Source: Ulota crispa
Taxonomy: Eukaryota > Streptophyta > Bryopsida > Orthotrichales > Orthotrichaceae
Length of the DNA: 64,000 nt
Direction: 5' to 3'
Assembly: GCA_963920765.1 (NCBI GenBank)
Contig: OY987242.1
Location: 31,148,002 to 31,212,001 of the forward strand
Made by a program: the position numbers and the translations under genes. Shown here in pieces: positions 12,371-24,800 of this stretch; the stretch's first letter is position 1, and each line of letters starts with the position of its first letter. The notes beneath the pieces are model-generated. The model was not told where the DNA came from and did not search any database. It worked only from the letters and a program-made list of their open reading frames with translations.

Positions 12371-14838
12371 ACAAAATGCAAGGTGCAAGATGCAGGACAC
12401 ACAATGCAAGACGCAGGACACATAATGCAAGATGTAGGATGCAGGATGCAAGATGCAGTGAGCCAAGCAATGGGGTCGCGACTGGGCCCATGACCCACCC
12501 TGCGCACCACATTAGGCGAGGCCCACTTCCTATGACGGGTTTAACGTCCGCCATAGCACACTTTAGCATTACTACAAGGATTATAAGAAGAATTATAGAA
12601 ACAAAAGTATGTGAAAAAATATATAAGTTACTTTTTAATTGAAAAGCATCTTTAAAAAAACATACTTGTAAACTAAATTAATGAAGACACAAGCTTCTAA
12701 ATCAAATCAAAAAAAGACTTCAAAGAATCAATACATAAAGCATCTCCATACTATTCTATTTCAACAACTTTCACTTTGAAATCATCAATACAAGTAGTTT
12801 ACCCTACTATCACTCCTACCCTATGGATTCTAAAAGAAGATGTTTCAAAGTTGATACTAGAATGAATGAATCACAGAAAATCTATATTGCCTTTGCACAA
12901 GCTTTGTAGAACCACAGCAATTGTGCCAAACACGATACTTGCCATATCCACAAAAAATACACAAACAAAAACATCAAAACGCCAACATGTTCTATTGAAA
13001 ATTGACCTACACATTGACTAAATATAAGAGATACAATAAACACTGAAATCTAAACACAAAGTATTGATATGTTCACAACTTACAAGAAGAAGTTATCCAA
13101 TCAGTTAAATACAACATGACAGATGGGAAATATGCAATTATAAAATGGAAATAGACAAGTTTGAGTGAAGTTCGTGAAAGCAACCTAAATCACAAAGGAC
13201 TTGATAAGAATGACGAATATCAAGCACATATTCAATTTGACAAGAGACTAAAACAAAGTGCTATATCAGAACAAATTATTGCTCGGTAGAAGTACATATA
13301 GCAAAGTTGACGTAATATTATTTCCATGAGTATGCTAAGACATTAAGCAAAACTGATTTTCATCATCTCCAAATTAAACAAAACTAGGAACTCACAACAT
13401 GCACCCTCGCAAGCAAGCAAGTTGAGAAGGAGTTCCACAAGGGTTTGTCAAATTCATTGTTTTCACTTTTCACAGGCAATTTTGGCTAACTTTTTGCTGA
13501 CTTTTTGACCGTTTGTTGGAGGAGCGTGGAGATTGGTGAAAAGCTTAAGTTAGCACTTCAAACTTGACAAACTTTAGAACTCCGCAAGAATTGGCAACCC
13601 TAAATGAGAATCACTGACTCCATAATTAGGTTTTCCCGTAAAGGCTTGTGCTAAGAGGTTTTTGGTGATTGGAAGTGGCAAGATCACGTAGAGGTCTACA
13701 GGAAGGGCTCACCTGTTGAGGAAGAAAATCACCACGCAAAAGAACCGCCTCTCGGGCAAGGTACTCCATAGCCACAAATTCTTCATTCTTAACTTACAAT
13801 TGCCCCCCAAGTTACTTTGAGAGCTCGCTTTGTATGAAACCACAAAGACAAATTATCAAATAGCTTCTTGCGAGTCTATGCTAGAAGCTCGCACTTGGAA
13901 TGCAACCAGCTTGACGGACTTGATGACCTTTGAATCTGCACCAAGGGCGGCACCAAGGGCGACACCAAGGGCGGCACCAAAGGCAACACCAGAGGTCACG
14001 CAGAAGAACAAGAAAAGCTTTGTCAAATTGAGGACACCATAGCTTAGCTGCAAAATCTCTCACACGGCGACAAGCTACAAGGACTAATGCTCTTTCGAAA
14101 CCCTTGCTGGTTTCCACAGTCGACGTCAGACATCAAAGGCGCGCCCTCCGTCAGGAGCCAAGCTCGTTCGGTGCCCGGGCAAGGACAAAAAGCAAAAGAC
14201 GGGCATGCACGCAAGGCCTGGGAGTTGAGCCAGGGCGGGGCCTGATAGGCACGGCCATGTTGGCTCAGGAAGAGCTGGTGTGCCCAGTTTATTGTCCGGC
14301 GTGGGATACCCCCTGTGAGCGTGAAATGTGATTTTAAATGCTGATTTTTTATTTGGATCAAAATGTTTGTTTTACTTTTATCATTCTAAGGCTATACTCA
14401 AAAAAGAAATGTACTTACATTTGAAACTAATAATATAGGACTTTTGAGTTACTTAAAGCAAAAGTTCATTCAAAATAGTATTGGTGCATTAATATTTCCA
14501 CAAAAATTGTGTTGGTCATGTTTTCTTTCAAGGAGGTGATAGTGCAGTGATTGAATGAATGATGAACCACTTGAAATAAAAAAAAACTCTAAATGATGAA
14601 CTTTCATGCTCATTGGGGTGTCCCGTTAGCAGTTTAGGGTGTTGTTGTAGTAATTTTCTTCATGTTAATGTTGAATATTACTTTAGTGCAAGCTGTATTG
14701 TTATGGTATTAACTTAGAGTTTTTGGTGAAAATTACAATGATAGTGTTTCCGTTGACATTTATTGTTGATAACACTAGTAATATTGTTAACGTTTAGTAT
14801 TATAGTTTGTAACTAGTATAGTCAATACTAAATTGTTA

Positions 14839-15017
14839 CACTAGAAGAAACACATGGTTTTCTTGATTGATTTTTGTGAACACCCATTCTATTTTATGTT
14901 ATAATTGATGTTAAAACTAACATCTTAATGTTATGTTTGATGTCATTGTAAACACACAAAAAGAGGATGTCCAAAAAAATCTGTCAAGAGAAACATGAGT
15001 TTCTTCTAATGTTAGTG
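14839..15017. mobile_element. CACTA-like MITE (about 180 bp)
   Basis: The left end CACTAGAAGAAACACATG pairs with the right end, whose reverse complement begins CACTAACATTAGAAGAAAC. The CACTA start and GAAGAAA motif resemble CACTA-superfamily termini. No clear 3-bp duplication was found. Confidence 0.5.
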
Positions 15018-18000
15018 TCGTAGAAAACAAGGCTTTGATCTAGTAATTCCAACCAATGTAATACATCCAAACCAACTCGAATTTATTCAAAATGTTTGGA
15101 TTAGGAATTTTAAGTCAACTTCATAGTGTCGATTGGGCTTTGGTTCATTAATAGTGCATCCAAATCTTAAATGATGAGTGAATGTGGTCAAGGTGAGAAT
15201 TCACATACATTCATTGTTTTAAATTTGAACAAGTTGCACTCATATAGTAACTTGGCTTTTCTTCATACATCCATGTATGCAATTTGGTATGGCCAAGAAA
15301 GGATATTTTTTGTTCCCAAACTTTCATACTTTTACATAAAAAGCTTTTTTTTTTTTTTTCTTTCATTGGTAGGGCAACATGCACCTCAAAATACATGCAA
15401 TAATTAAGAAAATATGAATGAGAGCATTGTGTGTGCAAATTCATTCATTAAACTACTTAATAATAGTAACTTTCATCTAAATTTTGGCACGCTTAAGTTT
15501 TTTATGATAGGAGTTTGGTTATTTCAACCATTTTTTTAAAGAATTAAGGTAGCAATTGTAAAATGGGAGAGAATTTGGTAAAAGGTTGTCCATAAGTTTT
15601 TCCTCTTTGTGCGCATTAAACTCTCCAATGGTGAAAAGGGGCTTGAAACAAAATTTGAAAACATGATCTCAAAACAAATTTTGTTCAACCCCTAAAGGCC
15701 CAAGCTTTTTTTTTTGTGAAAGTCATCACAAATTGTCACTTTTGGAGGAATGAGTAGAAAGGTAGGAAATAGAGTTTTTTTGGAGATCTGACTATATGAT
15801 CTTGCCTTAGACTATGGGAGGTACTTTTGGGAAAGAAACTAGCTCATTCTAGACTTAGAGGAGTGAGATATCAACATCTAGAGTGAAAATCCCTACTGTC
15901 CAAAACTTTGAGAGGCCTTTGACCGCTCCTATATAAAAAAATTTGCTCTATGCAAAGTTGAGGTTTATTTTATCCATGTAGAAGACCAAGTTAGGTAAGT
16001 GTAGGAGAATTTTCAAATGAATTGGAGGTGTGCATCATATTTTGTAAAATCTTGCAATGTTGTAAGGCCATGAAATTTTCATATACACTAGGCAAAATAA
16101 AAGAATTTATGCAAAATTTAGAAATATGAATTACTTTGATCCAAATAGTTTAATCCAAGGAATCTTAGTCGACTACAACTTGGAAAAAAGAGAGTTAAAA
16201 AACAAATGAACAAAGAGCTCAAAAAAGTCAAGCACCAAATTTTACAAGGGGCAAAAGGAATGCGAAGGTTTGGGAGTCCCATACTTACCCGCAAACTAAA
16301 ACTTCTCATAACTTTCATCTCATTAATCAAATTTGAATAATTCAAAGCTTCCCACATATATAAAAGTCTAAAGAACCAATTTCAGAATTTTGTTTTTAAA
16401 AAATGAAATTTTTAAAAAAGTTTTTGGACTACCTACCCTCCTTTGCTTTCCAAAAATTCATGCACAACTTCTTCAATAAATGTTGGAATGAAGGAAAAAT
16501 TAGGCATCCATGCAGACTTTTGAATTCCCCATCTTCCATAAAAGTTTCAAAAAATTACACAAAGTAGTGTAGCTATTCAATATCTCAATTATCCCTTGAG
16601 GACACAGTTGGGTCTTTATTAGGGGTTAAGATTTGACCAATTGTCTAGCAATTTTGGAGTAAAATTGATAGGTCTATTATAAAATATGGCCAACCATTGA
16701 GCAACTAGCATTTGATGTATTCTACTTCTTGCATTGCAATACACGATCTAACAAAGAAACAAGTTTTTTGGATTTCCCTCAACATTGGCCAAAGTGATGA
16801 TTGAAAATTGAATTTGCTTGGTTTGACAATATCTATGCACTCATGTTGTCCTCCAAGTTGAGATTATCCACCAAGGAGTTTTTATAAAGCGTGCAAAATT
16901 AGATGGTACTAAACTTATTAATTTTTGACATTTTTTAAATTGAAGGTAGCCATATAGACATAGAAGAGCATGAAACGAACTCAATTAATTTAAGTTTTCA
17001 ACCCCTCATATTTCAAATTTACAAGAATAGTGATCATGATCTTCATGTTTCATACCTTTCTTTTGACCATAATAGCATAATAGCTTGTAGATAGATTCTT
17101 TTGTTAGTTTTTTAACATTTGGAAATAATGTAATTACGACAAAACTAACTTCACAATCCACATACTGGTCCTTTAAAAATGACTTCCGTAAGTGATAACA
17201 ATCTTTCATATTCCCAACAAGTACGACTTAGCATTATAAACACAATCGAAAAGAGGATGATGGTAATAACGATCAAATTTTCAATCCATCGTCAAATTTT
17301 TTTGTCAAAACTTTAAATCTTTTGTGTTAAAATTTTGTGTTAAAATTTTAGTATATTTATTATGTTGTTAAAGGAATGGTAAATCTAATTATATGCCTAT
17401 GATTTATTGAGATTTATTTAACACTATTGTTTGAAATTCATTATCAGACAACATTCCTAAGTTTCACTCTATAATAAATTTTCACATGTTAGAAGTTCAT
17501 TTTTGATGCAAACCATGTATAATATAATGGTTAAGATTTAAATAAAATGATAGATTCTAAATGTAAACTTAGCCAAAAAAGTAATCACTTCTATATCTAT
17601 AAGAATCAAAATCAGCTACTCAAGAAATATGGTGAGTTTTTAAACCTTTAAAAACCAAGGTTCTAAAAACACATTAGGATTGACTACTTTTTGGTTACTA
17701 GATCCTTAAAGGGATATTTAAAAAAATATACATCATTCCAAGACTTAAAAAACCATGAGAATTTAAATTGGATGGTTTTTTTCCTTTTTCTTATAATAAG
17801 TTGATAACACTTCATATAGAGACCTAAGAAATGAACTTTTAATATAAATATATACAATAGTCATCTTTCAATCAACAATCATCAAGTAAATTAAAAAAAC
17901 AAAGGAATTATGTCATAGTTAATTAAATATGGACTATTCATGCATTTATGAACTTTGTGGAATAGAGTTGGACTATGCAAAATATCAAAACAAATTTAAA

Positions 18001-18480
18001 TGTGTAAACAAATTAAGCCAAAGTATTATGAAATTTTTGGATTTTAAAGCAAAATATTAAGAACTTTGTCAACATTCAAAATTCCAAAATTTTGACATAA
18101 AATCTCTTGTTGACTCTTTTTTGTTGTTACTATTTATGGACTTTGTACAATCCATTTTTAGTTAAATGTAACATAATAGATTTTAGAAAAAAACCACTTT
18201 TCTTCCTAGCCTTAGCCTTGCACTCTTTAAAGTATCATAATTCCTTGCACCAACATCTCAATTATCTTCTCATCAGTTTTAAATTTTATTTTTTTGAAAG
18301 ATCAAATTACAACATTCATAAAATCCAAAATCAAAAGATGATCTATGTAATCAATCTCTCAAAAACATAATATCATTTGAGTATGACATGTGACACTCTT
18401 GCACCTCAAACCAATCAATCCACATGAGAGTCTTTTGGGCAAATAAAGCTTTGTCAGTTTTGCACTATGCCAACAATCAA
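15018..18480. other. AT-rich intergenic stretch
   Basis: About 3.5 kb without a recognisable gene, RNA or complete element. The open frames are short and have no codon structure. Homopolymer runs occur at about 15346-15359 (T) and elsewhere. Confidence 0.5.
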
Positions 18481-18486
18481 TACATG

Positions 18487-18489
<3 letters not shown>

Positions 18490-18572
<83 letters not shown>
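18490..18572. repeat. (TA)n microsatellite
   Basis: About 83 bp of uninterrupted TA dinucleotides ending in ACACAC. Open frames through it, with alternating Ile and Tyr, are artefacts of the repeat. Confidence 0.98.
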
Positions 18573-18577
<5 letters not shown>

Positions 18578-18627
18578 TTAATCAACCAAGAAGCTACACT
18601 ATGAGAGACTTTGTCCTTATAAGGTAA

Positions 18628-19426
18628 GGTAGAAGCACCTAAATTAGACACGATTCGTTTAGGGACACCTATAAATGAACCCGTTTAAGATCCATTGGTT
18701 ACCCAAATCAGACATGCAAGTCAGCTAAAGCTGTCCACCATAATTGAGTATTGGAACACAAATTGTGTAGGTGGCACATGTGGTTGGATCTTTTTGATGT
18801 CACATTTGCATTTCAATACAAGCAATTCAATGAGGGTCTAGTGTCCACAATAGGTGTGTTTAGGGAGTTACCTTCAACAATTTGTCGTTTATTCATACGA
18901 TCTCAAAAGATTCCAAAAACAATTTTCAGCACTCTTTATTGGTTTCCTACCCCTTCTACATTCTCAAAATCTCCATACAAACTCTCGGTGAATTGATGTA
19001 ACAAAAGTGTCTGATTAAGGAGCTCCTATTTTAATTGGCTCTAAAAGGGTTTGGTCATTTTGAACCGCCCATACAGACAACAAAGAAATGGACCTGAGGT
19101 GGTTCTTAAATTGTCCTCTTACATTCATTGAATGCATGAAAGAAAAATTGTTTTTAATTGCAAAAAGCCAATCATTATCCTCACTTTCTCAAATCTCTTC
19201 ACAACTTACAAGGGAACAATTCTTGGAAAGTCTAGGGTCATAAATAGAGACCTATGACACATGTACTTTGAAAATTCATGAGTAATTCAAGAATGCTTCA
19301 AAAATTATGTTACATTCCACATCTCTTTCTCTTTGTTTGAAAAACGAACTAAAAGTCCTCCCATGCAAAGAAAACAATGAAAAAGGGAAATGAGCCCTTA
19401 AATGGTTGGTTTCTGAGCCGACTACC
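18628..19426. mobile_element. GGTAG-type TIR element (about 800 bp)
   Basis: The left end is GGTAGAAGCACC after TAA, the right end GACTACC before TTAG. The interior shares segments with 44337-45118, for example the motif GAACACAAATTGTGTAGGTG. Non-coding. Confidence 0.5.
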
Positions 19427-20123
19427 TTAGCACTTTCTCCCATTTCAAGTAAAGTACCTACTCAAATTTTCTCAAGATGCAAAGCCTCCTCCCCAACAAT
19501 CCAAACCAGTAAATCTTAATAATAGAATTGAAACAATATGGAGTTTTTGGTATGTTTTGCAATACCTTAGTTTGTCACACAGGAGGGCCCATATTTCTTC
19601 ATGCTCAAGCAAGAGAGCCCATACCGGCACTTTTGCACACATTGCTAGGTACAATTTTTTTTTTGAGTTTTTCATGAGAAAACGTGGTTCTACATGAAAA
19701 TTTATCATTTTTGCATGGAAAAAATCTCGCAAAAACTTGATTTTTTTTTGAAGTATGAACTCCTAATACCACACAATGTGCACCCACGAATATCTAAACT
19801 TCGGTGAATGATTCTAATTTCTGAGATTTGCCAAAACCACGTACCATACCCCCAACTCGTACGGTTTTGTTTTTGTTTTTTCGTTTTGTCGGTAGACCAA
19901 TAGGCACCGAACAATATAAGCAAGTAAGGAAAAAATGTACAAAATTGGATAGAATCAATGAAAAGTGCACATATATCCATAAAGTTGTACTAATGTTAAT
20001 AAACTTTATCCAAAATTTGGCAAATTTGGTATTTGTCTTAGGAGGAATTGGCAAATTCATTCACTTTTTCATCAATTTTTTGTAGTGTTACAATTGCTAG
20101 TGAAGAGTTGAGGTAAGATTTAA

Positions 20124-20528
20124 GGTAACCTATACTCATACCCAAGCGTGTAAGGGTTCATGGTACTTCAAGGTCTCAGAAAATTTAGAAAAAAAATCCA
20201 TAGGGTTGGCCTTTCAACAAGCTATCATGGAACATCATTTTTGTGGAAAATAATATTGTAAAGTATTTTATATTAAAGGGCAAAGTTACAGCTTATAGGG
20301 TCCCTAAAAGCAACTCTAAACTATCCTTGAAACTGCTTGGATGTGTTCCTATACATGTACTTGACGGTCTCAATCCCAACCCTCCCAAACTAGCCCCTAA
20401 GTTGACATGTGGCAAGATTTGCTTGTGCAAGTGGTATTCACCGCTCCATTTTAGGTTCACAATGAGTGATGAACAACTCAAAAGTAGGGGTCGACTTTGG
20501 GAACCGCTCAAGTATGGGGAAGGTTACC
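20124..20528. mobile_element. GGTAACC-type TIR element (405 bp)
   Basis: GGTAACCTATACTCATACCC follows TTAA (20120-20123). The right end GGGGAAGGTTACC precedes TTAG. A diverged inverted relative lies at about 38702-39110, sharing the stretch around GGGCAAAGTT. Confidence 0.55.
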
Positions 20529-21477
20529 TTAGGCCCGATTCAGATTAGCAACTAGTTGAGACACAAAAATCGGCACCCTGTCCGGTGTTTTGCCCGATAG
20601 AAACTTTTCAGTGTAATCGCGTGTCATCCAAGAGTGTGCCTCTGCCGGACAAGTTTGGTACCACCCTTGGAGTACGCCCCAAATCTTCACTATCTTGGCC
20701 GCTAAGATGGCAACATAGGGTGGTCCTCATGGTGGTGAAGATGGATGTAAAAGTTCCGAACAAACCTGCAATCTAAACCCAACAGCAGAGAAAAGCCAAA
20801 TTTCAACCAATCAATCATGTTTTGAGAAATTTTCTGCTGGAAGCTAGTCTGAACCGGGCTTTAGGCAACTTTTTGGCAGAAAAAAAACCCTGCCGCCAAA
20901 TGATACTCATATGGTGCAACAGGTCCTCCTCTCCCTTTTGCTTTTCGTGCAACTTTACTTTTTGTCCCCCTCTTTGTTTCCTGGGCGGGAAAGCTACTGC
21001 CCGTGCACAAATAAACTGACCGGGCCGAGCCGGGCCGACCCGGCCCGGCCCGGGTAGGGACGGGCCGTGAGGGAGCGGAGAGTAGGGGTGGCTTCCAAGG
21101 CAGGTCATGCGGGGGTCATGGGGATGGAGTGATGATGGGGGCATGGGGGATGATATGATGCGATGTGAGGAGGCAGAGAGAGCATGGGCACTAAACTCGC
21201 GGACGACGGGCTCTGACCGACGACTGAGCACGCAGTTGGGCTGGGCTGGGGCTGGGGCGGAACAGCAACGAAGCACAGCACAGCACGCTCGAGACGAGGA
21301 TTGGTAATAAAACCAAGGTTGGCGAGATTTCCAGAGCCAGCGGCACGCGAAAAGAAGGTGATGCGATGCTGCCACACACGTGACCAGACCCCGGGTGGTG
21401 GTGTGGCATCTCGCCGCGGGGCCAGTGAGAGCGAGGGTTCGTCGCGAGCAAGCGAGCGAGTCATATCAGTATCTTAG
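20529..21477 (+). promoter_or_regulatory. Promoter-proximal region of the BRAHMA gene
   Basis: Composition changes sharply from AT-rich repeats to GC-rich DNA. A GGGCCGAGCC/CGGCCCGG cluster lies at 21020-21065. No clear TATA box was recognised. Long antisense open frames here (20815-21464) are explained by GC richness. The exact transcription start cannot be read from the sequence. Confidence 0.4.
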
Positions 21478-21821
21478 TCAGAGAGAAAAGAGAGAAAGAG
21501 AGTGAGAGAGAGAGAGGAGAGTAGTAGTTGTAGTAGTAGTGTAGGCCGTGGAGGGTAGAAACGGCACCAGCCAGGATCCCGCGGTACAGTAGAAAAGACG
21601 CCGGGAAACAGCGGGGGCTGAAACATAGAGAGGAGAGACGAGGCGAGTGGTAGGACTGACCGAAACAGGGGCGGGTTGGTCGGTTGGCCCCGATTTTTCC
21701 CCTCCACCCTCCCTCCCAGGGCTCGCTCCCCTTGAAGAAACGGTCTCCGTCCACGCGAACTCTGGCGAAGGGGAAAGGCTGTCTGCCTGGTAGCATAGGA
21801 CAGGACGCCACGGCCTTTTGA
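21478..21821 (+). promoter_or_regulatory. GA-rich probable 5' leader of the BRAHMA gene
   Basis: A GAGA tract at about 21479-21522 runs into TAGTAGTTG triplets, followed by a GC-rich stretch up to the start codon. GA-rich runs in this position are common in leaders and core promoters of plant regulatory genes. Assignment as leader is inferred from its position. Confidence 0.4.
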
Positions 21822-24800
21822 ATGCAGGCACCGGGGGGGGAGGAGCCGGCAAATAGCCGGCCCCCCGCCATCGCTCCAGATCCACCACCGCCCTCACCCC
21901 CGTCGTCGTCGCTTTCCAACGCTGACGAACAGCGGGATACTACTACAGCCGCACCGGCGGGACTAGGGCTAGGGTCGTCGAATCAGAGTCAGGGTGTGCA
22001 GATTGTTCAGCAGCAACAGACACAACAAGCGCAGGTACAACAACAACAACAGCCTCAGACAACACAAGGAGCGCCACAGCAGCAAAGCCAAAATTCGAGT
22101 AGTAGTAGTGGTGCCGCGTCTTCGACGGTGCCTGCGGCGACGCCATGGGCGCAGTTTCTACCGTCATCGCAGTTGTTGCAACAGGTGCGGAGCCTTCTTT
22201 CGCAATTGCTGCTATCTCGGTGCTTAATATCGTTTGGCCAAACCCTAGGGGATGACTCAGAGAAGTCGCAATTGCTGTCTCGGAGTTAGTATGTCGCTTG
22301 GCATTCTCGAAACCCTAGGGGATGGCTTTCGTTGAATTGATAAGAATTGCGATTGCACTTCCTCTCTCTGCGCGCGTAATATTTCGATTCGTCGTGCCGT
22401 TATCACTGCCGTGCTCGCCGGGTCTCCTTGTTACGCACGTAGCTGCATGTTTACTCAAAATTGGTCGTTGATAGGGAACCTTAAGGGATATGCTCCAGGT
22501 CTTTTTCTGGCGGTCCACGAATTGGCTATTTAGAATTATCACCAACTCTCGTAGTTTGACATCTCTTTAGACTTTTAGAGAATCTGCCCTAAGTGCGCCC
22601 TGGCGGGCGTTACAACCTTCTGCATTCTATGAGCGTCCATTGCCAAGGGCTGCATTCTCGAAGGTTCTGTACAGGCACTATTTTCTTAATGACTTGGAGT
22701 TTTTTATAGCAGCAACACTCCTCGGTATGTTCAAATACTTGGAAATCGGAGTCTAGAACCGCATGGGAAATTTTTCTCCGGGTTTATTGCTGTACTTCGT
22801 ATTGAAAGCATGTCCGAGGAAGGGAAGCACTTATAAAACAGAACCTGGAAAATGGAAGGGCGTTGTAGAGATTTTCTCAGCGTTGCTTTCTAAAGGATCA
22901 GGATCACCTTCTCTGTTTCGTTCAAAGCGAGTGTTCTTGGTTGTCTGGATTTTTTCCTGTGACCGCTACTAGAAACTTCTGCTTCTTTCGCCAATCTAGG
23001 GTTTAGTCGTCGTGTTTGTTGAGAATACGAGGATGTCAGGGGTATACTCAGTATGTGTTACATTCGAAGGAACCGGTTTCTCTTCCGGACTCTTTCATTA
23101 TTGTTATTATTATTCTCCTCCGCTTATTGTGAATAACACGAAACATCAGGCATCTGGATTGACTTATAATGAGCAACGAAATGTCTCGCCTTGTTGGATT
23201 AGACTCTCTTTGCAACTCGTGAATATACTCATACAGGGGGGCTTATTTTACATGTTAGACTCTGAAATTCCTTGACACACGTTTGTGCAGTTGCAACATC
23301 TAAGAGACTCTGGTCAAATCAATGACCCTCGGTACAAGTCGATTGTTGCCTTTCTTCAGGCCCAGCATCCTGCGGGGAGTTTACATGGGATTGGGAACAC
23401 TGGTGGTAGCAGTGGAGGGGGTCCTGCAGGGCCCCTTCAGCCTTCAATTCAGCAAAGATTGCAGCAAGATGGTAATGTTCGGAGCAGTGGTGATACCAGC
23501 TTGGGTAACAACAACCCTGATTCTACTCGCGGAACTCAATCGCATTCTCAATCTGCATACCTCCAGCAGGCGTTGCTGTCTGCGCAGCAAAAAGTTCAAA
23601 CCAATGCTTACAGCCAGCAGATGGTTTCCAAGCCCCTGCAAACTGGCGCTACAAACAGGGATTTTAGCAGTGCAAACAACCTGACTCTGCAGGTAGGTCC
23701 TTGTAGTCAATCGTTAAACTTGATCAGCTGAAGAGTCTTTATAGCTCTTTGATTTGCATTCTCTAAATTGCAGCACCTGTGAGCAAAGTTAGAGACGTGT
23801 TTTGCAATCGAGGGTCTCAGGGTTGCTTTTTGAGAAGAATAGAATGATGTATGTCGCAGGATTTGATGCATCAGCAGCTGGCGGGAAGGCAATTGCAGCA
23901 GCTAGCGCATCCTGGAAATATCATTGGCGGCCAGACTAATATCTCATCCGAGAAGCCTAGAAACCAAGCACGGGCGGCTAATCTGCAATCCTCACGCTCG
24001 GATGCAATGACCCTTGCTTATCCTCATGGCAGCTTTCCACGTCCGGTTTCTGGACCGTTGCAAGCGGTACAAAATCACCAACAGCGTGTCCAGAGTGGTA
24101 CCAGTGCTCCATTCAGTGGTATGGCAACTCCCTCTCAGCAAACTCCTATTACCAGTTCCACAATGCCTGTCAACATCCCTCTCCCACAACAAGCTCAAAT
24201 ACCTCCTCAGTTTCTACCTCAGTACCAAGCTCATCTAGCAGCTTTGCAGAAGTCAAGTGGCCAAGGTGGATTGGTAATGGCTCAGACCAGACCGATGGCC
24301 GTGTCGGGCCCTCAGTTGACATCGGCTGTAGACCAGAGCCGGATGGGAGCAGCAGGGGGAGGAGTTCCCATGCTCATGACATCTAATGGCTTACCGTTAG
24401 GCGGCTTTCCTAATTCAGTGCCTGTCTCTGTTTTTTACCAAGGAATTCATCCTAGCAGCTCTTCTGTATCTGGTGGAGTTCCGCCGGATGTAAATCCCAG
24501 TTTTGTAATGTATCATAATCCGACTCAAGGTGGAGATGCTAGAACACAGTCGAGCACAAATCCGCTAGCCAATACAGGTACAGCTGTGATTTTTGCAAAC
24601 GGGTACTTCCAATTTAGTATTTGATTCTCCTATTCCTCACTCTACTTCCTCAATGGTGCTCCTTTGACTTCACTTATTTTACTTAATGTAAGGGCCGAGT
24701 TGGCGGTTTTGGTCTAATTATGAGGTCCTTGATTACTTTCAGGGTCTTCGAATACCACCCTTTCGTCATCAAAACCTGCAAATGCTGGGTCTGGTGCTGG

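Larger units (their letters stand above)
6068..14300. mobile_element. Mutator-like foldback element with TIRs of about 2.34 kb
   Basis: The ends are GCCGGACAATAAACTGGGC and its reverse complement. The target duplication is GTGGGACAC (6059-6067) and GTGGGATAC (14301-14309), one mismatch in 9 bp. The left TIR is 6068-8405 and the right TIR 11963-14300. They have equal length, and matching open frames on opposite strands are identical, so the arms are nearly perfect. The unique spacer is about 1.3 kb (8406-9681) and shows no transposase, so the element is probably non-autonomous. As assembled, the spacer and adjacent arm ends occur twice, around an N gap. Confidence 0.75.
6018..14667. mobile_element. 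MULE-like MITE interrupted by a large foldback element
   Basis: The left fragment (6027-6067) and right fragment (14301-14658) together resemble the intact MITE at 45238-45645 and the fragment at 51892-51989: a GGG...TTGCTA-type end, a GGGTG(T/C)TG motif and a similar interior. The flanks are TTAATGTTA (6018-6026) and TTCATGTTA (14659-14667), matching at 8 of 9 bases. The large element sits inside the motif GTGGGACAC. Confidence 0.65.

Noticed and set aside
18359..18651. Open frames with alternating Ile and Tyr
   Set aside because: They are translations of the (TA)n microsatellite.
20815..21464. Long minus-strand open frames (up to 186 codons) upstream of BRAHMA
   Set aside because: They overlap each other in several frames in a GC-rich promoter region and match no family I recognise.
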